Shown: positions 14,114-28,177, numbered from the stretch's first letter. The stretch: DNA of 64,000 nt from Neocallimastix lanati (nom. inval.) (GCA_016946835.1 JACVTC010000137.1:182001-246000); one strand, 5' to 3'. Notes: generated by a model from the sequence alone, not told the origin. Translations and numbers: made by a program.

Positions 14114-15410
14114 AGATGTAATACAATAGAAAATAGAAAATAGAAACTTTTTTTTTGTTTTTTTTTTTTTTATTTTTTAATATTTAAATTATAATAAATA
14201 AGTATATAAAAATTTTTTTTTAATTCTTATTATTATAATTATTTTATATTATTTTAATTTTGAGGTTATCCTTCATATTTATTTGAGGTTATCATTTATA
14301 TTTATATTAAATTAATGTCTTTTTTTATAATTATTATTAGAGATACCTTAATTAAATATTAATTTTTTCTATTTTATTTTTTTTTTTTTATTTTAAAACT
14401 CTTAATTCTTTATCATACTGAAAACTATAAATAATAAATAAATAAATAAATAAGGTAATCTTCAATATATTAATTGATAGGTCATAACTTTATTTCAAAA
14501 CTAACCTTATTTTGAAATTATCAATTATAAATATTTTAAATTATGGTTTTTTAGATTAATTATTTGTGTTATATTATATTAATTAAATATTTAATAATAC
14601 ATAATTAATTTTGTTTTAATTTTTCTATTAATAATATTTATAATATATATTTAGAAATTAAGATCAATAACTTTATTTCAATATAAATAGTATTTCGATA
14701 TAACCAATTAAAATAACTATATTTATTTTGATTTATTTTAAATTAGATTATTTTCGTGTAACATCAATTTATTGAAATTTTTTGTAATTAAATATTTAAA
14801 TCATAATTTAAATAGATTCAAAAATTTTGTTTTATTTAAATTGTAAAATTATCAAGAAATATATAAATAAAAAAATATAATAGATAATAGATTATATAGA
14901 TTAGAATAGATTTATTCTTATTCTTATTTGTTATTTATAGATAAATGATTTTATATAAAACATTTTAAAGTATAAAGTTGGCATTACGCATTTTATTATT
15001 ACTTGTTGAATAAAATTATTAACGTATACTTTTTTTTTTTATTATTGTTGCCTTTACTTATTATTATAAAGTTATTTTATTATTATTAATAAAATAATTT
15101 TATAATAAATAAAGTTGTAATTATGAATGTACTCTGTATAATAAAGTATATTTTAGTCATCACATATATTAATTATTAATTATTAATATCATTAAAAAAA
15201 TATTGATAGGTAATGCTTTTATTATATTTATGTTTAATTCAAATATTATATATAAAATAAGAATATATTTAAATTCTGAATCTAATATAATTAAAATAAA
15301 ATGTTATATAATATATAAAATAGGTTATGAAATATCTTTATATTTATAGTTATGATAGAGTTTTCAGAAATAAAAAAAATAATCAAATAATAATAATAAT
15401 AATAATAATA

Positions 15411-15448
<38 letters not shown>

Positions 15449-15594
15449 TATCATAAAGGAAAATTAATTATATTTATTTCCCCAGATATGAGCAGATATA
15501 TATAGTTTGATAATTTCATATAATAGTATTATTGATAATTTCATAGATTTATTATTATTAAATAAAATAAAGATTATAACTTTTTTTTATAAAG

Positions 15595-15638
<44 letters not shown>

Positions 15639-15698
15639 TTTATTATTTTTTATTATAATTATTATTTTATAATAGTTAAATTTTGATGTGATATGGTG

Positions 15699-15948
15699 TG
15701 ACTAATATTTACATTTCTTATGAATTAAATTTCATTAAAAAAAAGGTTTGTTCAATTATCTAATTGAAATTGACTAATATTTACATTTCTTATGAATTAA
15801 GTTTCATTAAAAAAAAGGTTTGTTCAATTATCTAATTGAAATTGACTAATATTTACATTTCTTATGAATTAAGTTTCATTAAAAAAAAGGTTTGTTCAAT
15901 TATCTAATTGAAATAAAAAAAAGGTTTGTTCAATTATTATAATTGAAA

Positions 15949-15950
<2 letters not shown>
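15699..15950. repeat. Minisatellite, about 72-bp unit, 3+ copies
   Basis: Units start GACTAATATTTACATTTCTT and end CAATTATCTAATTGAAAT. The last partial unit is followed by a long A tract. Confidence 0.9.
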
Positions 15951-15988
<38 letters not shown>

Positions 15989-16974
15989 ATTTTATATTTA
16001 TTACTATTATTATTATTTTAAATTGAATCAGTAAATCATATATATTATTTTATATTGTTCATTGTATTGATATTATATATTAATTATTTCTTATTAATGA
16101 ATAAATTGATAATTCATATTTAAATATTTTTGTTTATTTGCTTTCCCTTTTTTTTTTTATTATATTTTTATTATTAAAAGATAATACACAATACACATTA
16201 ATTAAAAATTTCATTTTTTTTTAAATTAATATTACTATATTTAGAAAATTGATAAAATTTAATATTAATATTAATATTATTATTTTTTAAAAAATTTACA
16301 TATTTACATATATATAAAATATAAATATATTAAATAATTTATATATAAAATGTTTAACATATATGTTATTATAATAAATTATTTTTATCATTCAAAGTCA
16401 TTAAATATGTATGAAATGGTGTATAATTAAAGAATGTTTTAAAACAAATATAAAACATGAAGCTTACTTACAAATTTTTTTATTTAATTTTTTTTTAGTA
16501 TTATAAATATTAAACAAGAAGTTGTTTATTATTTATTTATTAACTTATACTTTTAATTGTTATTTTTTAATTTTTTTTTTTTTTTTTTTAAATTATTTTT
16601 TTTTTGTTTTACCTTATCAGTTTTTTTTATTTAGCTTTATTTATTATTATTATTTATATTTTTAATTTTATATTTAGTTTTTTGTTTTCTATATTATAAA
16701 ATTTATTTATTTCTTCAGTTTTATTTTTATTTTTTCAGTCATATTCTTATTCGTATTTTCAGTTTTATTATAATTTTTATTTTTATTTTCAATTTCTACT
16801 TCCTTTTTAGTTTTATTTTTAATATTTCATTTTTATTCTCAATATTTTGTTTTTATTTTCAGTTTTATTGGTGCTTTCAATCTTTTTATTTTTTTTTTAT
16901 TTTTTTTTTATTTTTTTTTTCAGTACTTTATTTTTATTTTAATTTTTTACTAGATTTTCACCATACATTTGTTT

Positions 16975-17335
16975 TTTTTTCTTAATTTTACTTACAGTTT
17001 TATTTTTTCATATATATTTATATTTACTTAACATTTTTTTTGTTTTTATTTAACAATTTTATTTTTGTTTTTACTTAGCAGTTTTATTTTTTCTTTTATT
17101 TTTATTTTTACTTACATTTTTATTTTTGTTTTTAGTTAGCAGTTTTATTTTTTCTTATATTTTTATTTTTACTTATAGTTTTTTTTGTTTTTACTTGGCA
17201 GTTTTATTTTTTTTTTTTTATACTTTTATTTTTTTTTATATTTTTATTTTTACTTACAGTTTTATTTTTGTTTTAACTTAACAGTTTTATTTTTTCTTAT
17301 ATATTTTATTTTTTACTTACAGTATTATTTTATTT
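16975..17335. repeat. T-rich minisatellite (ACTTAGCAGTTTTATTTTT type)
   Basis: Imperfect T-rich units with ACTTACAG and TTAGCAG words recur about every 60-75 bp. They are part of a wider T-rich, C-poor tract from about 16,550. Confidence 0.75.
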
Positions 17336-17884
17336 TTAATTTCAATTTCTGCATCTGCTGTTTTTCTATTTTTCATATTATTTTTTTATTTTCACTTTTG
17401 CTTTTTATTTTATATTATAAAAAGAATATTATATATATATATAATAAAATTAAACGATATATTTATACATACTTTTTTTTCTTTTTTTAAATATTTTAAT
17501 AAAATTTTTAATTTTTTTGTAAAAATTGTCATATTATTGATCCTATAATATTAGATTGATATTGATGAAGAAAAAGCGTATATAAAATAATATTTAATTG
17601 CTATTATTGATTGTTAAAAAGATCATATTTTCTTTTTATATTTTATATTTATTATTTTTTTTTTTAAAAAAAAATCAACATATAAACTACTATCAGTTTT
17701 ATGGATTTTGTCTTAAGAAATTGTGAAAGAGACCTTTCCCATATATTTAGCCTAAAATTAAAATATATTCATTTAAAAGTGTTATAAAAGTATTTAAAGT
17801 TATGTCTTTTATTCATTTTATATTTAACCAATGAAATTATAAATATAATAAATTATTTTTGTTTTTTAAAGTTTTCTTAATATT

Positions 17885-18145
17885 ATTATTATTATGACTT
17901 TATTTATTCTTAATATTATTAATTATTATGACTTTATTTATTCTTATTCTTATTATTATTATGACTTTATTTATTCTTAATATTATTATTTATTATGATT
18001 TTATTTATTCTTAATATTATTATTTATTATGACTTTATTTATTCTTAATATTATTATTTATTATGACTTTATTTATTCTTAATATTATTATTTATTATGA
18101 CTTTATTTATTCTTAATATTATTATTTATTATGTCTTTATTTATT
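17885..18145. repeat. Minisatellite, about 34-bp unit, 7-8 copies
   Basis: Units read ATGACTTTATTTATTCTTAA followed by TATTATTATTTATT. Minor changes between units. Confidence 0.9.
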
Positions 18146-18898
18146 AACATAATAAATATATATATATATTTAATAAATTATTTAAATATATTAATATACT
18201 TTATTATTTTTTAATTCACCCATTTATTAATGTATGTATTTTTTATTTATAAAAAAATTAACAATTGATAAAGAATAGTTTTTAAAAATAGTTCCCATTA
18301 ATAAAAATATTTCTTCTTAATATTTAAAAAATTCATATTTTATATAAAAGATTAAATATAAAATATAATTGTTAATATAGTATTGAATTGAATATTATTA
18401 ATGCTATCCCAAGAAGGTTATGTTTTATTAAATTTGTTATATTTAGACTTCATAGATTATCAAATAAATAGTATAATATATTTCGTAATATGTTTTATAA
18501 AAAATTAATATTAATAATACTAATAGAAATCTGACATATGCTCTTTTTATTTTTTTTATTATTATTAATATTATTATTTTATTTTATTTTAAAACTCAGA
18601 AAAGTAATTATAATATATGAGGAAAATATATGAATTTCTATATTAATATAAAAAAAACAAATATGTTTGAATTTTGAGGACGAAGAGACCTTTAAATCTT
18701 CTCATTCATTATTAATAATTTCTATAAAAAACTATTATTCAAGTTTGTATCAGATTTCTTCTTTTTTTAACGTTTTGGGTATCGATACTTTGGGAAATGA
18801 TTAAACTAGTCTAATAAGAAATTATAGTGTAAAAAACATTATGAATAATGACAATAAAATTAATAAGGTATTTCATAAGCTTCATAAAATATGAAAAT

Positions 18899-18942
<44 letters not shown>

Positions 18943-19837
18943 CTAGAAAGTTTTGGAAAGTATTATTAATAAATCATCTTTGAAATAGAATTAATTGAAA
19001 GAATTTAAATACAGTATTTCCTCCTAGAAAAAAAAAAAAAAAAAAAAAACAGTCTTATATAGAAATTATTAAATATATTTTAATATTTATATCTATATCT
19101 ATTTTTTATTCTTTTTTTGGTTATTAGAAATATTGTTATAGCAACTTATAATAACATATATATTTTTTAACTTGTATTTATCTTTTATATCTAGTCTTCA
19201 TATTTATTGAATATATTTCTTATTTTTTATATAAATATTTAATATATAAATAGTAATATATAAATGTAACAATAAGTAAATAAAATAATATGATAAATAT
19301 AAAGATTTTTCATTTATATTATTTTTATATCATTAATCATTTATTGCAGTTTTACACCTTTTTTTTTTTTTTTTTTTTTTTTTATTAAACTAGAACTATA
19401 ATTTTAAATATTTGTATATAAATATATTTCTTATTATATGTAGTATTTATAAATAAAATTACAATATATTGTCTATATATATTGTCATTCGTGTTGATCT
19501 TTATTAATCATATTATATGTAATGATATCTCTAAAGAATTAATTATCATAATATTGAAATCACGTGATTTATATTGAAGTATAGTTCTAGCATAAAATTA
19601 GTATAAAATCAACATCAAAAACCAAGCTGCATTTAGGTGCAGTTTTATACCAAACAGCATTAATTCTTATTTTATATATATTTCCATTAATAATTTAATT
19701 TTAAAAAAGTTGTATATAAATATAAGAAGTATAATGAAAAAAAAAGAATATATATATGTAAGAAGTATTATAATAATAATAAAAAAAAAAAAAAGGATTG
19801 GTTATATATATACATAAATCGTATAATATTTTTTTAT

Positions 19838-19882
<45 letters not shown>

Positions 19883-20194
19883 TTAACGATCAATGAAATA
19901 ATAAATAATAAACAATTATATGAATATAAATATTAACCTCTACTTTCCTACATATTTTATATCCATTTTTTTTTTTTTTTTTTGTATAGTGTATTCTTCA
20001 TAGTTAATCTATTTATTATTTCAGGATTAAATTTTTTAATTGCTATATATATAATTTATAAATTTATAGGAATATATATTTATATTATTATATATAAATT
20101 TTTTAAATTATTTCGTTGTGATATATTTTTAAAATTGTTTATAACTCGTGTGAAGTTTTTCAAAAAATTACATTTAGGAAAGTTGAACATAAAA

Positions 20195-20249
<55 letters not shown>

Positions 20250-20480
20250 ATACGATTTTAATAAATAACTAAATAAATAGGAAGTAAATAAATAAAACTA
20301 TAATATATAAATAAATTTTAAATTAAATTTTTAATTAAAAAAAAATATAATAAATTTATTATTCAGGAATTGTAACTGCTATTAATATAAATTCAATTAT
20401 TAAATTTTGACTCATAAAAGTTATTAATTAATTGAATCCATTATTTAATAGAAATCAGTGTTCATTTTCAAATGATAATT

Positions 20481-21715
20481 ATTCCTTTAATATTAAAATT
20501 AGGAGCATGATTTTAATACATTGCATAGCTTATTCCGAGTACTTTCAGAAAATGTATTCAGAATCACTATAACTCTTTATATTGGGAAGATATAAGGAAG
20601 ATTTTTTAATTTTTAAATTTAAAGTAAAGACTAATTTTAATTAATAATTATAGTATAGTTTATAATTAAATATTTTATTAATTATCCTTTTACCATGCTC
20701 AGCATGATGCTTAGAAATAATTAATATATGATTACGAAAGTTATACCGAAATATTATTTTGAAAAGTAATTTCTGGTGTTTTAAAAATAAATTGTAATTC
20801 CCTTATTTGACAACGCTTCCCCAGAAAAATCTGATTCCAGGTAATTTAAATATGAATTGAAAATAATATAACAATATTAAGAAATTAAATGATATAATTT
20901 ATGAGAAAATTGAATAACGAAGTGTTGATTTTGTGAATTATTATTTAAAAAATATTAATATTGAGAAAATTTTTTATGAAAAACTATAATTGAAAAGTTT
21001 ATATTGATCCATGATATTTATAATATATTAGTGTATATTACAATATATACATTTTAGAAAAATTAAAAATTTTTGAATTGAAGATTGAAAATTCAGCTGA
21101 ATGAGGTTTGTAAAAATTGTATAAATATTTTGATATTAAAATTTTGTTATAAAATGTGCATCCAAAGATTAAAATGATATAATTTTTATATAATAAAATT
21201 GAATTTTGACTATTCATGTATGATCAATTTCAAGAATTAATTTAAAAAAATTTTTTATATTGAGTTGGTACCATTGAAAAATTAATTACTTATTTGGTGT
21301 GAAAAACTTTATTACTGATTTCTTTTTTTTATTGGATAAATAAATAATATATTGATAAGAGATACTTGTATAAAGTTTTCATAAACAAAATGAATAAAGG
21401 ATATGGCCTGATGAGTATTTTTTTTTTTTTTTTTTGCATGCAATTGAATTAAAAATGTTCAAATTTAAAAATTTGAAAATTTTTATTATAAACCTTGTTT
21501 ATTAATAAATCGAATATTAATTTTTTAAATTTATATAATTGTTTTTTTTTTTTTTTATATTTTGAAAAAAATTTTTTTTGAATAAGATAATGTGTTTAAA
21601 TGTTAATAAAAAGTGATATATTAGTTGAATAAAATGGATTATTTTATTATATCTTTTGAAAATAGAGTCTAAAAGCGCTTAAATTATATTGTTATTATTA
21701 CTTATTGATTATTTA
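20481..21715. other. AT-rich, no gene recognised
   Basis: The sequence is less repetitive than upstream. It occupies the position where RNase H and integrase of the adjoining minus-strand Ty3 relic would be expected, but I could not recognise either. Confidence 0.4.
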
Positions 21716-21719
21716 ATTA

Positions 21720-22411
21720 TTTGAGTAATATACCTTTACCAGCTAAAACATTTCCTAAAAATTTGACTTATTTTTTTTTTATCAAACTCACACTTTTTAT
21801 GTTCGTTGTATAAATTATTTTCTAATAATTTCTCTAATACTTGATGTACTTGTTGATAATGTTCTTCTAATATATTTAAATACCATCTAAATATACAATA
21901 ACAGAATTTTCTATTAAGGATTTAGTACCATATTTATATATAATTGAAACGTAACAGGAGCATTATATAAACCCAAAGATAAGACTAATTATTCAAAGTG
22001 ACCATATTTAGTCCTAAATGCAGTTTTTGTTTTCGTCTCCTGGTCTTATTCTTATTAAATTATAAGCTGAACGTAAATATAATTAAGTAAAATATTTTGC
22101 ACTTCTAATCTTTTTCTATAATTTCAGATATTAATGGAATAAGATATGAATTTTAAATGTTTACTTCATTTAATTTTCTATAATTAAAACATAGTCTTAA
22201 AGTACCATTTTTCTTCTTTTGAAATCATATTGTATAGCCAGTGGGTGATTCAGGTGGATGATCTAATAAAACCTTTTTCCAAATTATCATCAATATATTC
22301 TTTTTAAAACTTTTGATTTTTCATCAGAAATCGAGTAGATAGGGCAGTCATGTAAGGTAGCAAGTACAATTTTATAGTCAACTGGACGAGAGGGTGGTAA
22401 TTTATTAGTTC

Positions 22412-22451
<40 letters not shown>

Positions 22452-23880
22452 GAAAACAATATAAATATCTCAGTACTCCGAAGGAATATCTTCTAATTTA
22501 TCTTTTTTCTACTTCATTTTCATCATCTCCTTCATCAAAATACTCATTATGAGATAAAATATATAAAATATTCAATTTATAATTAAATTTAATATTATTT
22601 AAAGTTTTAAATTTTTGATCTTTATGTGTAACTTAAAATGAATTATTAGTAAAATTATCAAGTTTTTGAATTTTTCTTGATTTTGAAAATGATTTTGTAT
22701 GATTTTTTACATAATAAAGGAGCAAATTAATATTGAAATTTGAGTTATTTTCATATGAATTTGGATAATGAAATAAATTTTTTGAATCAATATTTTTATT
22801 GTTTCAAGTGTAATTATTTATTGAAGAATAACTTAAAACATTATGATTTTTATTTTTGATTTTAAAGTTTTTAAAGTTTTTGTATTTTTTAAGGCTTGAA
22901 AAAAATTTTTGAAAATTTAATTTCAAAAATTTATAATATTTATAATTCTTGTAGAAAAAATTATAGGTGTAGTGATAATGTAATTCATATTTTCTTATGA
23001 ATGGATTTCCAATTATAATTTCAATTGGAATATCATCAATTATCAAAATTTTTTTCTTTAAAAGAAAATAAATAAAATTTGTGTTGAATTTTTATATAAA
23101 ATTGAAAAACTAATTCAATAAACTTATTAATTATTTTTGTACCACTTATTCCTTTTAACTATAATTGAATTTTTTTGTATTTTTTGTATATATAAATTGA
23201 AATTTTGTACAAAATTATTTGAAATGAAATTACAAATTGATCTAGTATCTAATATTGAATTACAAATAATATTTTTTATAATTGAAATTATTTATTTTTA
23301 TATTATTTTCTTTACTGGATTATATATTTAAAAATTAAAATATGAATTTGGTAATTGTTTTTGGTGTATTGGAGTCAAATGTAGGAAAATTATAATAATT
23401 AATTTTATTGTGATTGGCATTAAACTTCATAGACTTCATATGAAGTTTACTATCTAGTTTTTTGAATTGATTTTTTTGAGCTTTGACTGAGCTTTCATTA
23501 TGAATATTATTACTTCTAATATTATAACTATTATTTCTGGATTGATAATTATTTCTATAATTATTATGGTATCTATTTTTATTCTTATAATTATTGTTAT
23601 TATAATTATGATTCTTCTTGTATTTTTTATTCCTAATATGATTGGCAGTTTCCCTAATTTTATTGGTAGTTTTCATCGTATTTTCAATTGGAATTCATTT
23701 TGTAATAATATTTTCTAATGTTTCTGGGAAGGAATCCAATTTCTGAAAATCTTCTTGGTAATTTGGATTCAGGCAAATATAAAATAATAATGCCAAAGGT
23801 TCTTCTTCATAATTTAGTTCTCAAGTAAGTGATCTAACTTTTTCAAAATATTTATTTATATTTTTCATAATTTTACCTTA
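21720..23880 (-). pseudogene. Decayed Ty3/gypsy element: gag, protease, RT
   Basis: Read on the minus strand, the parts follow Ty3 order. First comes an Asn-rich gag tail (23,335-23,676, open for 113 codons). Next is a protease-like stretch with LDTRSICNFIS where LDTG is expected, continuing to IPIEIIIGNPFIRKYELHY (22,804-23,046). RT pieces follow (LEKGFIRSSTSPAGYTI, LRLCFNYRKLNEV, then LENNLYNEHKKCEF near 21,800). Multiple stops and frameshifts separate them. The protease Gly of the active site is replaced, and no RNase H or integrase was found. An old, inactive copy. Confidence 0.75.
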
Positions 23881-23884
23881 GAGA

Positions 23885-25540
23885 AATCAATCTTATTTTA
23901 ACTATTACTAAGTGAGAATTTGAATTTATCAATCTTAAGATAAGGAATAGGAAGATTTTTATTATTCAAGTATTCGCAAATATTATGGTAGATGTCACTA
24001 TCTTTGCATTCGTTAATGTCAGAAGAAGGGAATCCTGAAATGAAACAGCGATAATATCAGTACCTAAAAATGATTGAAGTTATATGATATTTGTAAGAGC
24101 AGGCTATTCTAAAATTGAGGAAACTTTAGCAGAATCCATATATTCTTTGCTCAAGAAAATCTAGAAAGGGTTCCCAAAATCGCATTTTTTCAAGTTTAAT
24201 GTACAATTAGGCGTTTCTTAATCTAGTGAGAACTTCAGCAAGATATTTGTAATGTATTTCCAAGTCAGAAGAAAAAATGATAATGTCATCTATGTAGTTG
24301 AAAACGAATACACCAATGATATCTTCAAAAACATCATTAATGAGGTATTGGAAGACGGCAGGAGCATTTTTGAGTCTAAAGGATATTACTAAATATTCGA
24401 AATGTCCATAAACACAAGTAAAAGCGGTTTTCTATTCATCACCTTTTTTGATTCTAATAAGGTTGAAAGCTTGACGTAGATCAATTTTAGAGAAGATTTT
24501 ACCTTTACATAGACATTCAAGCATATAATTGATTAATAGTATTGGGAATGAATCGAGAAAAGTAGTTTCGTTAAATCTATAATAATCAACAATTAATCGA
24601 AGTTCTCCATTCTTCTTGAGTTCAAAGAAAATTAGGGCACTGGTTGGAGATTTTGATTTTCTAATGAAACCTTTAGCCTACATTTCATTGATGTATTTCT
24701 TGAATACGGTTAATTCTTTTTTGGTCAATGGGTATAATGGTTCATAGTACAAGCTAGAGCCTGTTTTGAGATTGATATCTCAATCATAAGAACCATGAGG
24801 AGGTAAAATATTTGCAGACATTTTGCTGAATACGTCTTTAAATGGTCTTAACTCGACCGGAAGGTATTTATTAATTTTATCTTCTGTTACAATTGATTTC
24901 TTTTAATCAGAAGCACTTTTATTTTGAGATTCAACGACTTCGATTGGGTTGACAAAAATTGTGAAGGAGTTCGGAAATACCAAGACAGTTATTTATACAA
25001 CGATTGGATTTAAAGTGAATTGCTTTAGATGAAAAGTTAATGGTTGGACTGTGACTGAAAAGCCAATAAGCACCGAGTATACCGTAGTAAGATGGTAAAT
25101 CGATGACATAGAACTTTGCAAGTTTGATTGTTATAAATTATAGGTATTGGTAAATTTTTTTCTGAGAATTTGTTGATGACCTCCAATTCCACCTACTTTA
25201 GGATGATCAGTATCTGAAGAAAATGGAATATTATTTTCTTTTGAAAGGTATACAATCCATTAGATTGAATTAAGTAATATTTTTGTATTTATAGAGGATT
25301 TGAGAACATTTAATGTGAATTCAAAGATTGGGAGCTTTAAATTCGGTTGATCTGAAACTCTTGGTCTTGGTGAAGTCTTGGGTTTGGGATTGGTTATGTG
25401 AGAAGTACTTGAAGACAGCTTGTTTTTATTTTTTATTGGTCAATTGTTGAGAGAGTGATCGGATGAACCACAATATGAACAAAGATTTTCTTTTTTTTCT
25501 TCTTTCTTTTTCTTTGCTTGTCAAGGGTCCATGGAATTTT
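23885..25540 (-). pseudogene. Decayed Ty3 relic related to the intact element
   Basis: Minus-strand translation gives a gag zinc knuckle (LCSYCGSSDHSLNN, last Cys changed to a stop), a protease region (FTLNVLKSSINTKILLNSI, with the catalytic Asp lost), RT (ELRLIVDYYRFNE, YLVISFRLKNAPAVFQ, FNYIDDIIIFSSDLE), and near 23,900-24,060 the linker that precedes integrase (INECKDSDIYHNICEYLNN). The pieces align closely with the 1341-residue protein at 29,776, so this is the same family. RNase H is deleted and integrase is missing. Confidence 0.8.
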
Positions 25541-25599
25541 GATATAGAATTTTTTTGTTAAAATTCTATCCTTTTTTTTTTTTTTTTGTTATTTTTTGA

Positions 25600-25915
25600 T
25601 GAATTGGTTATAGCTAAAATCTTGATATTCTTCCAACAATTCTGCATAATGAGGATTATCATCAAATATGTCAGCTCTTATTCATTCTTGGTTAGTAGCA
25701 AAGTATTAGAATGTGAATAATAGTTTTATTTCTTATTGGAGCTGGTACTGAACTCTTTGGTAGTTTATAAAATGGTTCTAAAGCACTAACACGGAATACT
25801 GGATACATATTAGAAAATGGAAAGTGGCTAATGTCTAGTTTGTAGTTTTTCTTTGCTTCGTCAACTCCTATCACTTTGAAAGATCCAATCTTTCTGGTGG
25901 ATAATTTGAAAAAAA
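25600..25915 (-). pseudogene. Ty3 integrase C-terminal (GPY/F) fragment
   Basis: The minus-strand frame contains RKIGSFKVIGVDEAKKNYKL then FPFSNMYPVFRVSALEPFYK, the GPY/F region that ends Ty3 integrases (compare HPIIHVSELEPYY in the intact element). A stop follows a few residues later, then a downstream stretch (AELLEEYQDFSYNQFIKK) of unknown meaning. It belongs to a third element, cut off on both sides. Confidence 0.7.
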
Positions 25916-27265
25916 AGGCAATTTATTTGTTATTTTAAAAGAGAAAATACAAAAAAATAATAAAGAAGGAATAATAAAATGCTTTATAATATACTTTGAA
26001 TTATTATTACAGCTTTGTTATTATAATAACTCTTGATTTCTCAAATAGAACTCAAGAGTTTCTATTAATACTTTTAAATTTTAATAAATTTGTTTCTAAT
26101 CTTAACAAATCAATTGCTTAGGAAAAGATTAGAAGAAAACCTAAACAAGAATTCAACCAATAATCTATACATATCAGTCGTCAAATATATTAAGTAAAAC
26201 CGATTTGTGGAATCCGGAAAAATCTTAAAATATCGATTTTCTAGATTTTAAATGCAATAGAAATAAATAGAATAAAATAATCTAAAAAAAATAAAAAAAA
26301 TAATTAGAAATGGTTTGCTTAATTGTTATTTGTTCAAAGTTAAATAATAATGAATTCATAATGATAAAGTCAGTCTTTTACAAAAATTACTAAAATAAAA
26401 TTAATTTGAAGTTAATATTAATGGAATGTCAAAATTAAGTGAATAATAAATAAATTACTATTATAATAAATGGATATAATAATAGTTATTAAATAAATTC
26501 ATAAAATTATATTAAATGAATATATAATAATAAATTAAATAAATTATATAGTATTAATTCAATGAATGCAATATATAGTAACTAGATAATTTAATATGAA
26601 CTATGAAATATTATAATTTTTTACACAACACGATCTGTAACAGATACATGATCAAATTATTGTTATCCAATGATAAATTCATAGTTATGAAATGTATTTT
26701 TAAGCAATTAGCAATTCCTTGCTAATTGTTTAGAGATACATTACGTAGCAATTCCTAGCTAATAATATAAAATTTTTTGTTTAATTTTGTACATTAAATG
26801 TATATTTATTTTATTATATTTTATTATTAATTTTTATATTTAATTAAATTTATTTTATTATTAAAATTTGCGTCACATTAAGTACTGGTCAAGCCATAAA
26901 TAAATTCAAATAAAAAAAAAATTTTTTTTTGACTTTAAATTTTAATCAATGATTTAAAATTCAATTTTTTGAAAATTTAGTATATCCGAAATTTAAATTA
27001 AAAATTTTACATATTCCAAAAAAATTTTCACTTTACTATTTTGGTGGACATTTTTTATATAAATTTATATATAAGGACTCAAGGATTGAATCAAAAATAT
27101 TTATAAAAAATTATTTAAAATATTTTATATTATATTTAGAAAAAAAAATTTTCTTATAGATAAATATAATAATATTATTAATTATATATTAAAAAATATT
27201 AATTAATTAATTAAATAGATAAATAATTAATATGTAGATAAATTAATATTTTAATTAAATGGCAA
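25916..27265. other. AT-rich, no gene; possible LTR of neighbouring relics
   Basis: No frame with coding character. A small inverted repeat of AGCAATT/AATTGCT type lies at about 26,703-26,765. The stretch upstream of 27,270 may hold the 5' LTR of the older element, but no second copy is in the window to confirm it. Confidence 0.4.
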
Positions 27266-27269
27266 AACA

Positions 27270-27605
27270 GATAAAGGTATGAAAAACTAAGACTCTACCA
27301 GAAAAACAGCAAGGAGTGGTTTATTGAAAAGCTCAGTAGGGAGTATAGTTGCCAATAGTAGCCCTACACCGGCAGAAGCACCAACAGCAAGACGACAGAA
27401 TACGGGAAGTAAGAAAACAATAAAAATTAAACCAGCTGTAGTTCCTGTGACTAGTAAGCATGAATCTATTCATGGTGAGAGTTCAACTAATAACAATAAT
27501 GGTGGTGTTACAAATTTAACTGCCTTTATAAATAAGCATATGGAAGAGTTTAAAGATATATTGCTTAGTAGTCAGTAACAGATGGCATCAAAGTTAGAGG
27601 CTATT
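27270..27605 (+). pseudogene. 5' part of older Ty3 gag, interrupted by insertion
   Basis: The open frame 27,324-27,578 is rich in Ser, Thr, Ala and Asn, with FINKHMEEFKDILLSSQ at its end. After one stop the same frame continues MASKLEAI up to the insertion point at 27,605. Across the 7252-bp insertion the frame resumes at 34,863 as QNQSESRFSKIEAELINL, a coiled-coil-like gag segment. One stop codon in this half and several in the other half mark it as inactive before or after the insertion. Confidence 0.7.
27601..27605. repeat. Target site duplication GCTAT (left)
   Basis: GCTAT directly before the 5' LTR is repeated directly after the 3' LTR at 34,858-34,862. Five bases is the usual Ty3 target duplication length. 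Confidence 0.95.
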
Positions 27606-28177
27606 GTAACGAAACTCATAACTAGTAAATTAGTAACTATGGTTCAATGGTAAGTTACCATAACCATCGGGCTGAACCCTTAGGGTTCGACACCCACTCT
27701 TTCCAAATTTTAATAACTTTTTATTTATTATAACTAGAATATTAAAGAAATTACTAGTGTTTATCGGTTAAACAATTGAACCGATAAAACTAGAAAAATC
27801 TATTTTATTAATATTTTTTATCATTTTTTATCTAAGATTCATTTTCTAGAAAGAAAACTTGTTTTCTTTAATTTTCTTTAATTTTCTTTTATTTCTAATA
27901 ATTACTAATAACAACTGATAACTTAAAATAATTAATTTTCCTGAAAAACTATAAATAGGTGTAAAATTTCATAATAAAATATTTTTACTTGTGCTTTTAT
28001 TAATTAATTTTAAAGTAATTTAAAATATTACAATGATTAATTAATAAAATAATAATTTATATTTTTACTAATAAAAAAACTTATTTTAATAAAACATATT
28101 TTGAATTACTTTAGTGTCGAGAACCTTTTGTGTAAAAAACCTTATAACAATCTTAAGTAACATTAAGATTTGTTACA
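27606..28177 (+). repeat. 5' LTR of the Ty3-type element
   Basis: 572 bp, starting TGTAACGAAACTC and ending AAGATTTGTTACA. It contains a TATA box at 27,950 and a predicted transcription start at 27,991, which divides it into U3 (27,606-27,990) and R-U5. Near its start a hairpin-forming stretch (GAACCCTTAGGGTTC, 27,675-27,689) lies among tRNA promoter-like words. Confidence 0.95.
27950..28000 (+). promoter_or_regulatory. LTR promoter: TATA box and predicted transcript start
   Basis: TATAAATA at 27,950-27,957, followed 41 bp later by GTGCTTTTAT at 27,991. Complementarity between the LTR and the primer-binding site stops exactly at this G, which predicts it as the 5' end of the RNA in a self-primed element. 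The 3' LTR has the same box near 34,630. Inference from sequence; no transcript data. Confidence 0.7.

Larger units (their letters stand above)
12067..20480. other. Gene-free AT-rich region
   Basis: No gene was supported. Contents are long A or T runs (for example 18,900-18,940), an AAT array at 15,386-15,449, an AAAT array at 20,194-20,252 and the minisatellites listed separately. Apparent frames near 17.2 and 20.0 kb are translations of T-rich repeats. Confidence 0.55.

Noticed and set aside
17185-17490. 101-codon plus-strand frame, very hydrophobic
   Set aside because: It lies in a T-rich minisatellite; the apparent membrane segments are encoded by T tracts.
27634-27710. tRNA gene in the LTR
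   Set aside because: A and B box-like words are present, but the acceptor stem does not pair and the T stem has only three pairs. Kept only as a tRNA-like motif.
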